A DNA stretch of 27,390 nt from SIG459 sp045631645 (GTDB lineage: Bacteria > Bacillota > Clostridia > Oscillospirales > Oscillospiraceae), in NCBI GenBank assembly GCA_045631645.1, contig JAZQVC010000041.1, positions 1-27,390 of the forward strand, read 5' to 3'. Under the pieces are notes generated by a model. That model searched no databases. It was not told where the DNA came from and saw nothing but the letters and a program-made list of their open reading frames with translations. Below are positions 15,051 through 22,232 of the stretch, in pieces; position 1 is the stretch's first letter; the number at the start of each line of letters is the position of its first letter. The position numbers and the translations under genes were made by a program.

Positions 15051-16211
15051 TTACTCGTTGCTGGTGTAACCGTAACCGATGGAGAGGTTTTGTCCAGTGA
15101 AGGAACCGTCCAGCTTGCTGAGAACGCGCTTATACTCTTCGCTGCCCTCTTCGTAAAGAACGGGACGATAGTCGTTGCCGTTTTCAATGCCGGAGCAGGC
15201 TGCGGGGAAGTGTTCTCTTTCGATAACACTCACCTTGCCGTCAGGAGTTTTTTCGAGGGTAAGACGGAGGATAAAGGTGTCGTTATCTCTGGGATCGGTG
15301 TTGCCGCCGAAGGTCCAGTTGCCCATGGAGTAATAGATGTATTTGTCTTTATAAACCTCGTAGGGCTGGAGGGTGTGGGGATGGCTTCCGTAAACGAAGT
15401 CCGCGCCCTCGTCGATGCAGGCGTGGGCAAGCTTTATCTGTTCGTTGTTGACGGTGTAGCTGCCCTCGTCGCCCCAGTGCATTGCGGCAATAATGAAGTC
15501 GGGCTCAAGAGCTTTGAGTGCTGCCATGCCCTCTTTGATCTGGGTGGTTGTGCCGAAGGAGAGTGCGTAAACGCCAACGCGAAGTCCGCTTTCGGTAACA
15601 TAGAGAGCGTATTCGTCGCGGCCTGCATAGGTAATGCCAACAGCGTCGAGAGCCTCTTTGGTGTCCTTGTAGCCGCCTTCGCCGTAGTCGAGAACATGGT
15701 TGTTAGCCAGAGTGACAAACTCAACATTGCCCTCCACCATGATGTTGGCATATTCGGGACCGCACTTGAAAGTGAAGGTCTTGTCGGTGCGGTTATCGGA
15801 GTCGGTGAGGGAACATTCCAGATTTGCGAAGGTCATATCGTCATCGGCGAAATACTCCGCGGTGAGAGAGAAGGGGTATGCCCAGTCGCCGTTTATAACG
15901 GTGTCATAGCCCTGAGCAGTGCCCTGATAATGGCTGACGGAAGCAAGGGTGCAGTCGCCAATCATGTTGATGGTGAAAAACTCACTTTGGGGAACGGGCG
16001 TTTCCTCAACGATGGGCGCTTCGGACACTATGGGATCTTCGGGCTTTGCCGCATTCTGCTCTCCGTTCTGCTCAGGCTGGGAGGGGAGAGCGGCGGAAGG
16101 AACATTGGCATCGGGAACATTTACTTCCGGACGCATCTGAGCAGTGCCGCCGAAAACCGCAAGTATCAGCACCAGTAAAATGCTGATAATTTTTATCTCG
16201 TTTCTTTTCAT
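15051..16211 (-). CDS. CapA-family protein (PGA_cap metallophosphatase fold), membrane-anchored, paralog 2
   Basis: A 386-residue homolog of the preceding gene. The N-terminal anchor is at about residues 8-22 (ISILLVLILAVFGG), followed by a linker rich in Pro, Glu and Asn instead of the Pro-Thr array. The CapA domain has INMIGDCTLASVSHYQG, FANLECSLT, LANNHVLDYGE, AMHWGDEG, YGSHPHTLQ and YYSMGNWTFGG. Its motifs are closer to the family consensus than those of paralog 1 (NLE..LT, NNH.LD). It lacks the Pro-rich C-tail. The AAGGAA RBS overlaps the prfB stop codon and the gap is 8 bases, so it is translated from the prfB transcript. Both paralogs are predicted outside the membrane. Function is unproven. 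Confidence 0.9.
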   Translation of the reverse strand: MKRNEIKIISILLVLILAVFGGTAQMRPEVNVPDANVPSAALPSQPEQNGEQNAAKPEDPIVSEAPIVEETPVPQSEFFTINMIGDCTLASVSHYQGTAQGYDTVINGDWAYPFSLTAEYFADDDMTFANLECSLTDSDNRTDKTFTFKCGPEYANIMVEGNVEFVTLANNHVLDYGEGGYKDTKEALDAVGITYAGRDEYALYVTESGLRVGVYALSFGTTTQIKEGMAALKALEPDFIIAAMHWGDEGSYTVNNEQIKLAHACIDEGADFVYGSHPHTLQPYEVYKDKYIYYSMGNWTFGGNTDPRDNDTFILRLTLEKTPDGKVSVIEREHFPAACSGIENGNDYRPVLYEEGSEEYKRVLSKLDGSFTGQNLSIGYGYTSNE

Positions 16212-16219
16212 AGTGTTCC

Positions 16220-17332
16220 TTATTTCTTTGCGTTCATACTCAGGTATGCGTTGATGAAGCCGTCAATGTCGCCGTCCATAACAGCGCCGATATTGCCGTT
16301 TTCAAAGGCAGTGCGGGTATCCTTTGCAAGGGTGTAGGGCATGAAAACATAGGAGCGGATTGCGGAACCGAAGTCAATCTTCATCTGAACGCCCTTGATG
16401 TCGCTGATCTTTTCAAGATGCTCGCGCTCTTTGATCTCGGCAAGGCGAGCCTTGAGCATGGTCATGCAGGCGTCGCGGTTCTGGAACTGGCTGCGCTCAA
16501 CCTGGCAGGAAACAACAATGCCAGTGGGCTTATGGATAAGACGGACAGCAGAGGAGGTCTTGTTAACCTTCTGGCCGCCTGCACCGGAGGAGCGGAAAAC
16601 CTGCATTTCGATGTCTTCCTCGCGGATTTCGATGTCGTTGTTGTCGTCCATTTCGGGCATAACCTCAACGGCGGCAAAGCTGGTCTGGCGGCGGCCGGAA
16701 GCGTCAAAGGGAGAGACGCGGACAAGGCGGTGAACGCCGCTTTCGCTCTTCAGGAAGCCGTAAGCGTTTTCGCCTTCAATGCGAATGGTGGCGCTCTTTA
16801 TGCCGGCTTCTTCGCCGTCCTGCCAGTCGAGGAGGGTGTACTTATAACCCTGACGCTCGGTCCAGCGGGTGTACATACGGTAGAGCATGCTTGCCCAGTC
16901 CTGAGCCTCGGTGCCGCCTGCGCCGGGATGGATGGACAAAATGGCGTTGTTGGAGTCATATTCGCCGCTGAGAAGGGTCTGGAGACGGGTCTGCTCCAGC
17001 TTCTTTTCAAAATCGTCATAGCCGGCAACAAGCTCTTCCAGCATGCTGTCGTCGTCCTCTTCTATTGCCATCTCGCAGATGGTGTAGAGGTCGTCCCAAG
17101 TATTTTCAAGCTTTGCATAGCCTGCGATTTTGTTTTCCAGCTGCTTGCTTCTCTGCTGGTTTTTCTGGGCGGCCTTAACGTCGTTCCAGAAACCGTCGCG
17201 CTCGCTCTCCTTGCGGAGGGCATCAAGCTCTTCGCGGCTCTCGTCAAGCTTGAGAGCGGCTTCGAGATCCTTGAGGGTGGGGTGGAGGGCATTGAGCTTT
17301 ACTTTGTATTCATCAAATTCGATAATTGCCAT
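16220..17332 (-). CDS. prfB: peptide chain release factor 2, single-frame (no programmed frameshift)
   Basis: Cytoplasmic class I release factor that reads UAA and UGA; 370 residues, normal for RF2. The codon-recognition tripeptide SPF is at 207-209 and the catalytic GGQ at 252-254 (SSGAGGQKVNKTSSAVRL). The N-terminal coiled region is complete. In many bacteria the gene has an in-frame UGA near codon 25 with a +1 slip at CUU-UGA. Here the frame runs through that place as LEAALKLDESREEL with no UGA, so the usual autoregulation is missing. AAAAGGAA lies about 9 bases before the ATG. It heads an apparent operon with two capA genes, an odd pairing, from the promoter at 17437-17465. Confidence 0.97.
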   Translation of the reverse strand: MAIIEFDEYKVKLNALHPTLKDLEAALKLDESREELDALRKESERDGFWNDVKAAQKNQQRSKQLENKIAGYAKLENTWDDLYTICEMAIEEDDDSMLEELVAGYDDFEKKLEQTRLQTLLSGEYDSNNAILSIHPGAGGTEAQDWASMLYRMYTRWTERQGYKYTLLDWQDGEEAGIKSATIRIEGENAYGFLKSESGVHRLVRVSPFDASGRRQTSFAAVEVMPEMDDNNDIEIREEDIEMQVFRSSGAGGQKVNKTSSAVRLIHKPTGIVVSCQVERSQFQNRDACMTMLKARLAEIKEREHLEKISDIKGVQMKIDFGSAIRSYVFMPYTLAKDTRTAFENGNIGAVMDGDIDGFINAYLSMNAKK

Positions 17333-17392
17333 AACTTTGGATTCCTTTTCTCAAATTTTTATTTCTTTATTGCTATAAAAAAGCCGATTTGC

Positions 17393-17404
17393 TTAACAGC
17401 GCAT
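17393..17404 (-). other. three-codon leader ORF (Met-Arg-Cys-stop) in the prfB leader
   Basis: On the - strand, AAAGGAG (17412-17418) lies 7 bases before ATG CGC TGT TAA. This is a better ribosome binding site than that of prfB itself. It sits about 12 bases after the predicted transcription start. Shortly downstream comes a run of six or seven T, preceded by a weak AAGC/GCTT stem, and GCTAT at the start codon could pair with ATAGC at 17372-17376. It could act as a leader peptide or be chance. Confidence 0.35.
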
Positions 17405-17436
17405 AGCTTTTCTCCTTTGCATAATTTAACCACATT

Positions 17437-17465
17437 ATTATATACAAAAAGCCCCAAAATGTAAA
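17437..17465 (-). promoter_or_regulatory. prfB-capA-capA promoter
   Basis: On the - strand, TTTACA (17465-17460), a 17-base spacer and a consensus TATAAT (17442-17437). The predicted start is near 17430. It is the only strong promoter seen for the three-gene - strand unit. Confidence 0.75.
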
Positions 17466-17560
17466 TATCAAGATATGAATATTTGCGCGGAATATGTGCC
17501 ACTGGACATAATGGCCAAAGAAGAATGAAAAATATTGAATAAAAAAGGCAAAATCATATC

Positions 17561-17589
17561 TTTAAATTTCCAAATCATATTGATATAAT
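17561..17589 (+). promoter_or_regulatory. prs promoter
   Basis: Consensus -10 TATAAT (17584-17589) with an extended TGA before it, a 17-base spacer and a weak -35 TTTAAA (17561-17566). Transcription would start near 17596, before the chosen prs start. Confidence 0.65.
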
Positions 17590-17662
17590 GGTGAAGATGA
17601 TTTAAGACCAAAAAAGCGCCTTGAACAAAATAACAACAAGAATAAAGAGAGGTTATTGCGTT

Positions 17663-18625
17663 ATGCTTAATTACGGAAGAGAAATGAAGATTTTCACCGG
17701 CAATTCTAACCCCGCCCTCAGCAAGAGCATTTGCCAGAGTCTCGGCAAGGAACTGGGCAAGAGTGAGTGCAAGCACTTTGCAGACGGCGAGTGCTCTGTT
17801 TCCGTTTATGAGCCCGTCCGCGGCAGCGATGTTTTCCTTATTCAGTCCACCTGCAAGCCCGTAAACGATAATCTTATGGAACTGCTGGTTATGATTGACG
17901 CTATGAGACGCGCCAGCGCAGGCCGTATCACCGCAGTTATTCCTTACTTCGGTTATGCCCGTCAGGACCGCAAGGCAAAGAGCCGCGATCCCATCTCTGC
18001 CAAGCTGGTTGCCAATATGATCACCGCTGCAGGTGCAGACCGCGTCCTCACCATGGACCTCCATGCAAACCAGATTCAGGGCTTCTTTGATATCCCTGTT
18101 GACAACCTCATGGGCGCACACCTCTTCGCTAACTATTTCGTAAGCCGTTTCGGCAAGGGCAACGAAGATGTTATGGTAGTTTCTCCCGATGTTGGCTCTG
18201 TTGCCCGCGTTCGTGCATTTGCTCATAAGATCGACATGCAGATGGCTATCGTTGACAAGCGCCGCGAGAAGGCCAATGTCTCCGAAGTTATGAACATCAT
18301 CGGCAATGTTGAAGGCAAGACCGTTATCCTCCTTGACGATATGGTTGACACCGCAGGCTCTCTCTGCGGCGCAGCAAAGGCTCTTATGGAAATCGGCAAG
18401 GCAAAGGAAATCTTCGCCTGCGCTTCCCACGGTGTTCTCTCCGGCCCCGCTATCGAGCGCATTGAGAACAGCTGCATCAAGGAACTCATTCTCCTTGACA
18501 CCATTCCCTATCCTGCAGGCGCTCCCCAGTGCGACAAGATCAAGTATCTCCCTGTAGGCCCCATGTTTGCCGAAGCTATGGAGCACATCCACGAGGAAAC
18601 CTCCATCGCATCTCTCTTCGAATAA
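17663..18625 (+). CDS. prs: ribose-phosphate pyrophosphokinase (PRPP synthetase)
   Basis: Makes PRPP from ribose 5-phosphate and ATP for purine, pyrimidine, NAD, His and Trp synthesis; cytoplasmic, 320 residues. Signatures: IKIF-type start (MKIFTGNSNPALS), YFGYARQDRK (95-104), MDLHANQIQGFF (131-142), the flexible loop KRREKANVSEV and the PRPP loop VILLDDMVDTAGSL (221-234). A TTG at 17621 is in frame, but the ATG at 17663 has AGAGAGG 10 bases upstream and gives the usual clostridial N-terminus. An ATG at 17684 is a second possibility. The gene has its own promoter. The next gene is pth, a common clostridial order (prs-pth), 57 bases on. Confidence 0.96.
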   Translation: MLNYGREMKIFTGNSNPALSKSICQSLGKELGKSECKHFADGECSVSVYEPVRGSDVFLIQSTCKPVNDNLMELLVMIDAMRRASAGRITAVIPYFGYARQDRKAKSRDPISAKLVANMITAAGADRVLTMDLHANQIQGFFDIPVDNLMGAHLFANYFVSRFGKGNEDVMVVSPDVGSVARVRAFAHKIDMQMAIVDKRREKANVSEVMNIIGNVEGKTVILLDDMVDTAGSLCGAAKALMEIGKAKEIFACASHGVLSGPAIERIENSCIKELILLDTIPYPAGAPQCDKIKYLPVGPMFAEAMEHIHEETSIASLFE

Positions 18626-18633
18626 TAAATAAT

Positions 18634-18667
18634 AAAGGCGGTTTTCAAAATTTTGAAAACCGCCTTT
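18634..18667 (+). terminator. 34-base perfect palindrome after prs
   Basis: Two 17-base arms (AAAGGCGGTTTTCAAAA and its complement) meet without a spacer, so the RNA would form a hairpin of about 15 pairs. Only TTTGTC follows, not a full T-run. It begins 9 bases after the prs stop and ends 15 bases before the pth start. Partial termination or transcript protection between prs and pth is plausible. Confidence 0.65.
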
Positions 18668-18682
18668 GTCAAAGGTGTAGTA

Positions 18683-19279
18683 ATGTTGAATTTTCTGAAA
18701 AAATCTTCCGGCGGTGTAAGCTGGATCGTTGTGTTTCTGGGAAATCCGGGCAGCAAGTATGCGGGCACAAGGCATAATGTGGGCTTTATGACTGCGGATA
18801 AGTGCGAAAAGGCCACAGGCGCAAAAATCAACCGTTCCCGTTTCAAAGCTCTCACCGATCAAATAAAGGTGGGGGACGAGAGCGTTCTGCTTATGAAGCC
18901 CCAGACCTATATGAATCTCTCCGGTGATGCTGTGGCTGAGGCTGCCAAGTTTTATAAAGTTCCTGCGGAGAGAGTGATTGTAATTTCCGACGATGTGTCT
19001 CTTCCTGTGGGTAAGCTGCGCATCCGCGCAAAGGGCTCCGCAGGCGGACATAACGGCCTTAAAAGCATAATTGCACGTCTGGGCAGCGATGCTTTCCCCA
19101 GAATCAAAATGGGCGTTGGTGCGCCTCCCCATCCCGACTATGATATGGCCGATTGGGTGCTGGGAAGCTTCAAAAATCAGGATGCGGTGGATATAGACGC
19201 CGCAGCCAAAAGAGCATGGGAAGCGGTGGAAGCCATTATTAATGACGGCGTTGAAAAAAGTCAGAGCCGGTTTAATTAA
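18683..19279 (+). CDS. pth: peptidyl-tRNA hydrolase
   Basis: Releases tRNA from peptidyl-tRNA that has dropped off ribosomes; cytoplasmic, 198 residues. Conserved residues: catalytic His31 in TRHNVGF, Asn78 in MKPQTYMNLSG, Asp103 in ISDDVSLPVG and Asn124 in GGHNGLKSI, all offset about 10 from E. coli Pth because of a short N-terminal extension (MLNFLKKSSGGVS). An in-frame TTG at 18653 lies inside the palindrome. AAAGGTG at 18671-18677 is 5 bases before the ATG at 18683, so the ATG is chosen. A short CCTTT/AAAGG pairing can cover that ribosome binding site. The family call is certain. Confidence 0.97.
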   Translation: MLNFLKKSSGGVSWIVVFLGNPGSKYAGTRHNVGFMTADKCEKATGAKINRSRFKALTDQIKVGDESVLLMKPQTYMNLSGDAVAEAAKFYKVPAERVIVISDDVSLPVGKLRIRAKGSAGGHNGLKSIIARLGSDAFPRIKMGVGAPPHPDYDMADWVLGSFKNQDAVDIDAAAKRAWEAVEAIINDGVEKSQSRFN

Positions 19280-19339
19280 ACCTGATGGTTTCACATTAAA
19301 TTTAACAGTTTCTTATATCAAAAATGTTAATATTTTTCA

Positions 19340-19368
19340 AAGGCGGGGCTTGTTATTTCCCCGCTTTT
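19340..19368 (+). terminator. hairpin upstream of glgC, probable prs-pth terminator
   Basis: GCGGGG (19343-19348) pairs with CCCCGC (19359-19364) around a 10-base loop and is followed by TTTTGTC. Flanking AAAG/CTTT can extend the stem past a one-base bulge. It is 60 bases past the pth stop and 38 before glgC. A promoter for glgC is not clear: TTAACA at 19302 with TTAATA at 19327 is possible but poorly spaced. Confidence 0.6.
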
Positions 19369-19402
19369 GTCATATATTTATGGTATGAAAGGAGATGTGG
19401 CA

Positions 19403-20602
19403 ATGAAGAAAAAGTGTGTTGCTATGCTTCTGGCAGGAGGACAGGGTTCCCGACTCTATGCCCTCACCAGAAATGTGGCAAAGCCCAATATGCCCTTTGG
19501 CGGCAAATACCGCATTATAGATTTCCCCCTTTCCAACTGCGCAAATTCCGGCATAGACACCGTGGGTGTTCTCACCCAGTACCGTCCTCTCCAGCTCAAT
19601 GCTTATGTAGGCAACGGCTCTGCATGGGATCTGGACTCTAACGGCGGCGGAGTTTATATCCTGCCTCCTTACCAGACCTCCGGCGAACAGGGAAGCTGGT
19701 TCCGCGGCACTGCCAACGCTATTTACCAGAACATAGGATTTTTGGATATGTATGAGCCTGAGTACGTTCTCATCCTCTCCGGCGACCATATCTATAAGAT
19801 GGACTATGATGATATGCTCCGCGTGCATATCGAAAACAAGGCCGACTGCACCATAGCCGTTTTGCGCGTTCCTATGAGCGATGCAAGCCGCTTCGGCATC
19901 ATGACGCTGGATGATACCGGCCGCATCTGCAAATTCACCGAGAAACCCAAAGAGCCCGATAGCGATCTGGCAAGCATGGGTATCTATATCTTCACATGGG
20001 ATAAGCTGCGCCAGTATCTTATCGATGATGAGAATACTCCCGGCAGCGATAATGACTTCGGTAAGAATATAATCCCCAATATGCTCAATGCAGGCGAACG
20101 CATGTATCCCTATCATTTTGAGGGCTACTGGCGCGATGTCGGTACAATCGGAAGCTATTGGGATGCCAATATGGATATGCTCTCTCCCGAAGAGTTTGAC
20201 CTTTACGACAAAAAGTGGCCCATCCGTGCCCACAGCCCCATTTCCGTTCCTCAGTATATCGGCGAAACCGCCAGCATTGCCCACTCCATCGTAACCGAGG
20301 GCTGCGTAATTGAGGGTGAACTGGAAAATGCTATTCTCTCCAATTCCGTCAAAGTCGGTAAGGGCGCCAAGGTGCGCTACAGCATCCTGATGCAGGGCGC
20401 TGAGATTGGCGAGGGTGCCGATATTGAATATGCCATCATCGGCGAGAACACCAAAATCGGCGCTGGCGCCTGCGTAGGCGAGAGACCCAGCGGCAAAGCA
20501 GGCTGGGGAATCACCACTGTCGGCCCCGACATCACTGTCGGTGCAGACTGCTCCGTAGAAGCCGGTGCAATGGTTTATGACAGCGTGGAGGTGGCAAAAT
20601 GA
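19403..20602 (+). CDS. glgC: glucose-1-phosphate adenylyltransferase, catalytic subunit
   Basis: Makes ADP-glucose from glucose 1-phosphate and ATP, the committed step of glycogen synthesis; cytoplasmic, 399 residues. The nucleotidyl-transferase motif is intact: MLLAGGQGSRLYALT (8-22), AKPNMPFGGKYRIIDF (26-41, Lys28) and LSGDHIYKMDY. The C-terminal half has hexapeptide (left-handed beta-helix) repeats such as VKVGKGAKV, AEIGEGADI and TKIGAGACV. Upstream in-frame starts overlap the hairpin; AAAGGAG at 19388-19394 lies 8 bases before the chosen ATG. Its stop overlaps the glgD ATG (ATGA), so the two subunits are translationally coupled. Confidence 0.97.
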   Translation: MKKKCVAMLLAGGQGSRLYALTRNVAKPNMPFGGKYRIIDFPLSNCANSGIDTVGVLTQYRPLQLNAYVGNGSAWDLDSNGGGVYILPPYQTSGEQGSWFRGTANAIYQNIGFLDMYEPEYVLILSGDHIYKMDYDDMLRVHIENKADCTIAVLRVPMSDASRFGIMTLDDTGRICKFTEKPKEPDSDLASMGIYIFTWDKLRQYLIDDENTPGSDNDFGKNIIPNMLNAGERMYPYHFEGYWRDVGTIGSYWDANMDMLSPEEFDLYDKKWPIRAHSPISVPQYIGETASIAHSIVTEGCVIEGELENAILSNSVKVGKGAKVRYSILMQGAEIGEGADIEYAIIGENTKIGAGACVGERPSGKAGWGITTVGPDITVGADCSVEAGAMVYDSVEVAK

Positions 20603-21714
20603 AAAATGTTCACGGAATAGTTTATGCCTACCATTCCTTCCCCGAGCTTAGAGAGCTTGGCGCACTGCGCACCGGTGCCTCTCTGCCCTTCTGCGGAAGA
20701 TACAGACTCATTGATATTGCTCTCTCCAGCCTGCAGAATGCCGGCATCCACGATGTGGGCGTTATTATGCAGAAGGGCTATCAGTCCCTGATGGACCATC
20801 TGGGCTCAGGAAAAACCTGGGATATGGCTCGCAAAGAGGGCGGCATGAATATGCTTCCTCCCTATGGTCTGCCCGATTCTCACAAGGGCTCCTATGAAGG
20901 AACTATGGAAGCTCTCTCTGCCATCCGCAGCTATCTTGATGATATAATCAAAGCCGATTATATCCTTGTCACCCGCGGAGACCTTTGCGCCAATATTGAT
21001 ATGGAAGAGCTTGTCAAGAAGCATATGGAGGGAGACGCCGATATCACCTGCGTTATCCATCCCGATGTCACCAACTATATCCACCACAGAGTGGAGGTTG
21101 ACGAAAATGGCGTCGTAACCCAGCTTCTCTCCCGCCAGACCACTGCTGAACGCGGTTACGCTATGCTGGAGACCTATATGATCTCCCGCAAAAAGCTCGT
21201 TGAAATGATAGACTGGTGTGCCGAGGGCGGCAGACTCCATTTCCACAAGGATGCTCTTCAGCATTTCATCAATGAGGGTTGGAAAATCGCCACCGTTATG
21301 CATGAAGGCTATGCCCGCCATATCACCTGCGTGGATGATTACTATCAGTCCAATATGGATATGCTGGATCCCGAACTTCGTGCTCAGGTATTCCCCGCTG
21401 AGAGACCTGTTTCCACCCGTGAGCGCAGCGATGTTTCCACCTATTATGCCGCAGGCAGCAAGGTGCGCAACTCTCTGGTTGCCGATGGCTGCGTAATTGA
21501 AGGCGAGCTGGAAAACTGCATCGTATTCGGCGGCGTAAAAGTAGGCGCCGGCAGCGTGCTGAAAAACTGCATCGTCCTCCACGATAACGTGGTGGGTGAG
21601 AATGTCAGCCTCAGCTGCGTAATCTCCGATAAGAACGTCAAGATATCTCCCTATAACAGCCTCAAGGGCAACCGCCGCCTGCCCATCGTCATCCCCAAGG
21701 GCAGCAAGATATAA
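20599..21714 (+). CDS. glgD: glucose-1-phosphate adenylyltransferase-like subunit GlgD
   Basis: A 371-residue partner of GlgC in many Bacillota. It keeps the fold (LGALRTGASLPFCGRYRLID, LSSLQNAGI, TRGDLCANIDM) and C-terminal hexapeptide repeats (VKVGAGSVL, NVVGENVSL). It lacks the catalytic GGxGxRLxxLT loop and the AKP lysine motif, so it is expected to be regulatory or a stabilising subunit rather than an independent enzyme. The start overlaps the glgC stop by four bases, with GGAGGTGG about 5 bases upstream inside glgC. No glgA or glgB lies in the window. A strong terminator follows. Confidence 0.95.
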   Translation: MKNVHGIVYAYHSFPELRELGALRTGASLPFCGRYRLIDIALSSLQNAGIHDVGVIMQKGYQSLMDHLGSGKTWDMARKEGGMNMLPPYGLPDSHKGSYEGTMEALSAIRSYLDDIIKADYILVTRGDLCANIDMEELVKKHMEGDADITCVIHPDVTNYIHHRVEVDENGVVTQLLSRQTTAERGYAMLETYMISRKKLVEMIDWCAEGGRLHFHKDALQHFINEGWKIATVMHEGYARHITCVDDYYQSNMDMLDPELRAQVFPAERPVSTRERSDVSTYYAAGSKVRNSLVADGCVIEGELENCIVFGGVKVGAGSVLKNCIVLHDNVVGENVSLSCVISDKNVKISPYNSLKGNRRLPIVIPKGSKI

Positions 21715-21732
21715 GTTATATTGTCCGCATAA

Positions 21733-21776
21733 AAACAGGCGCAGCAGATTTTCTGCTGCGCCTGTTTATGTTTTTT
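21733..21776 (+). terminator. intrinsic terminator of glgCD
   Basis: Perfect 16-base arms (21733-21748 and 21752-21767, core CAGGCGCAGCAGA) with a TTT loop are followed by ATGTTTTTT. It starts 18 bases after the glgD stop. This is the clearest intrinsic terminator in the window. Confidence 0.95.
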
Positions 21777-21789
21777 GCAAAATCACCCC

Positions 21790-21818
21790 TTGACAAAATA
21801 GGTCTATTATTATAGACT
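21790..21818 (+). promoter_or_regulatory. blaI-M56 promoter
   Basis: Consensus -35 TTGACA (21790-21795), a 17-base spacer and -10 TAGACT (21813-21818). The spacer and -10 are covered by a candidate BlaI operator. Confidence 0.65.
21802..21817. promoter_or_regulatory. candidate BlaI-family operator 1
   Basis: GTCTAT-TATT-ATAGAC, perfect 6-base arms, lies between and over the -35 and -10. BlaI/MecI repressors bind such short dyads as dimers and repress their own operon. The half-site differs from the staphylococcal TACA type, as expected for a distant homolog. Confidence 0.6.
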
Positions 21819-21830
21819 GCAATTAAAGAG

Positions 21831-21846
21831 GTCTATGACTATCAAC
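21831..21846. promoter_or_regulatory. candidate BlaI-family operator 2 (imperfect)
   Basis: GTCTAT-GACT-ATCAAC repeats the left arm exactly and the right arm at 4 of 6 positions, 29 bases (about three helical turns) downstream of operator 1. Both left arms share the longer string AGGTCTAT. Paired operators are usual for bla/mec-type control. Confidence 0.45.
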
Positions 21847-21862
21847 CAAAGGAGGTAACTAT

Positions 21863-22228
21863 ATGTCAAAGGAAATGACTCTTTGCGAAAGTGATTACCG
21901 CTTTATGAGCGTCATTTGGGATAATGAACCCCTCACATCGGGAGCTTTGGTGGAAAAATGCGCAGATACTCTGGGCTGGAAAAAGTCCACCACCTATACA
22001 ATGCTGAAGAAGCTCTGCGAAAAGGGTTTTGCTCAAAACGAAAAAAGCCTTGTTACAAGCCTCGTTGCTCGGGAAAGTGTACAGAAGGCGGAGAGCGAAA
22101 GAATAGTGGAGCAGACCTTTTCGGGCTCTCTTCCCGGCTTTCTCGTTGCCTTTTTGGGAGGCAAGACAATTTCCGAGAGGGAGGCCGAGGAGCTGAAAAA
22201 GCTCATAGATTCCCATAAGGAGGTGTGA
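21863..22228 (+). CDS. BlaI/MecI-family transcriptional repressor
   Basis: A 121-residue winged-helix repressor. The helix-turn-helix covers LTSGALVEKCADTLGWKKST with the recognition helix KSTTYTMLKKLCEKG (41-55), and the C-terminal dimerisation helices include FLVAFLGGKTISEREAEELKKLID. In known systems the partner M56 protease triggers cleavage of the repressor in this C-terminal part and so derepresses the operon. RBS AAAGGAGGT lies just before the ATG. The M56 gene begins 4 bases after the stop. It most likely represses its own promoter through the GTCTAT dyads. The inducing signal is unknown. Named blaI by family only, since no beta-lactamase is present. Confidence 0.93.
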   Translation: MSKEMTLCESDYRFMSVIWDNEPLTSGALVEKCADTLGWKKSTTYTMLKKLCEKGFAQNEKSLVTSLVARESVQKAESERIVEQTFSGSLPGFLVAFLGGKTISEREAEELKKLIDSHKEV

Positions 22229-22232
22229 GGCA

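Larger units (their letters stand above)
17333..17662. other. 330-base divergent intergenic region, prfB / prs
   Basis: It holds the prfB promoter and leader (17333-17465, - strand) and the prs promoter and leader (17561-17662, + strand), annotated separately. In the AT-rich middle (17466-17560) I see no gene, RNA hairpin or convincing operator. The prfB leader is about 98 bases and the prs leader about 67 bases. Confidence 0.7.

Noticed and set aside
13879..16178. Two long + strand open frames opposite the capA genes
   Set aside because: Both translate to low-complexity or motif-free protein, while the - strand frames show full CapA motifs, anchors and RBSs.
13753..16211. Polyglutamate capsule locus
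   Set aside because: Only CapA-fold genes are present; no capB or capC is in the window, and the neighbour is prfB.
17250..17332. Programmed +1 frameshift in prfB
   Set aside because: The N-terminal region is continuous in one frame with no in-frame UGA and no CUU-UGA slip site.
16418..17464. Open + strand frame opposite prfB
   Set aside because: prfB on the - strand has SPF and GGQ at the right positions; the + strand frame has no domain and runs through the prfB promoter.
17468..19294. Open frame of about 608 codons on the - strand across prs and pth
   Set aside because: It runs antisense through two certain genes and their intergenic hairpin, and its translation has no recognisable domain.
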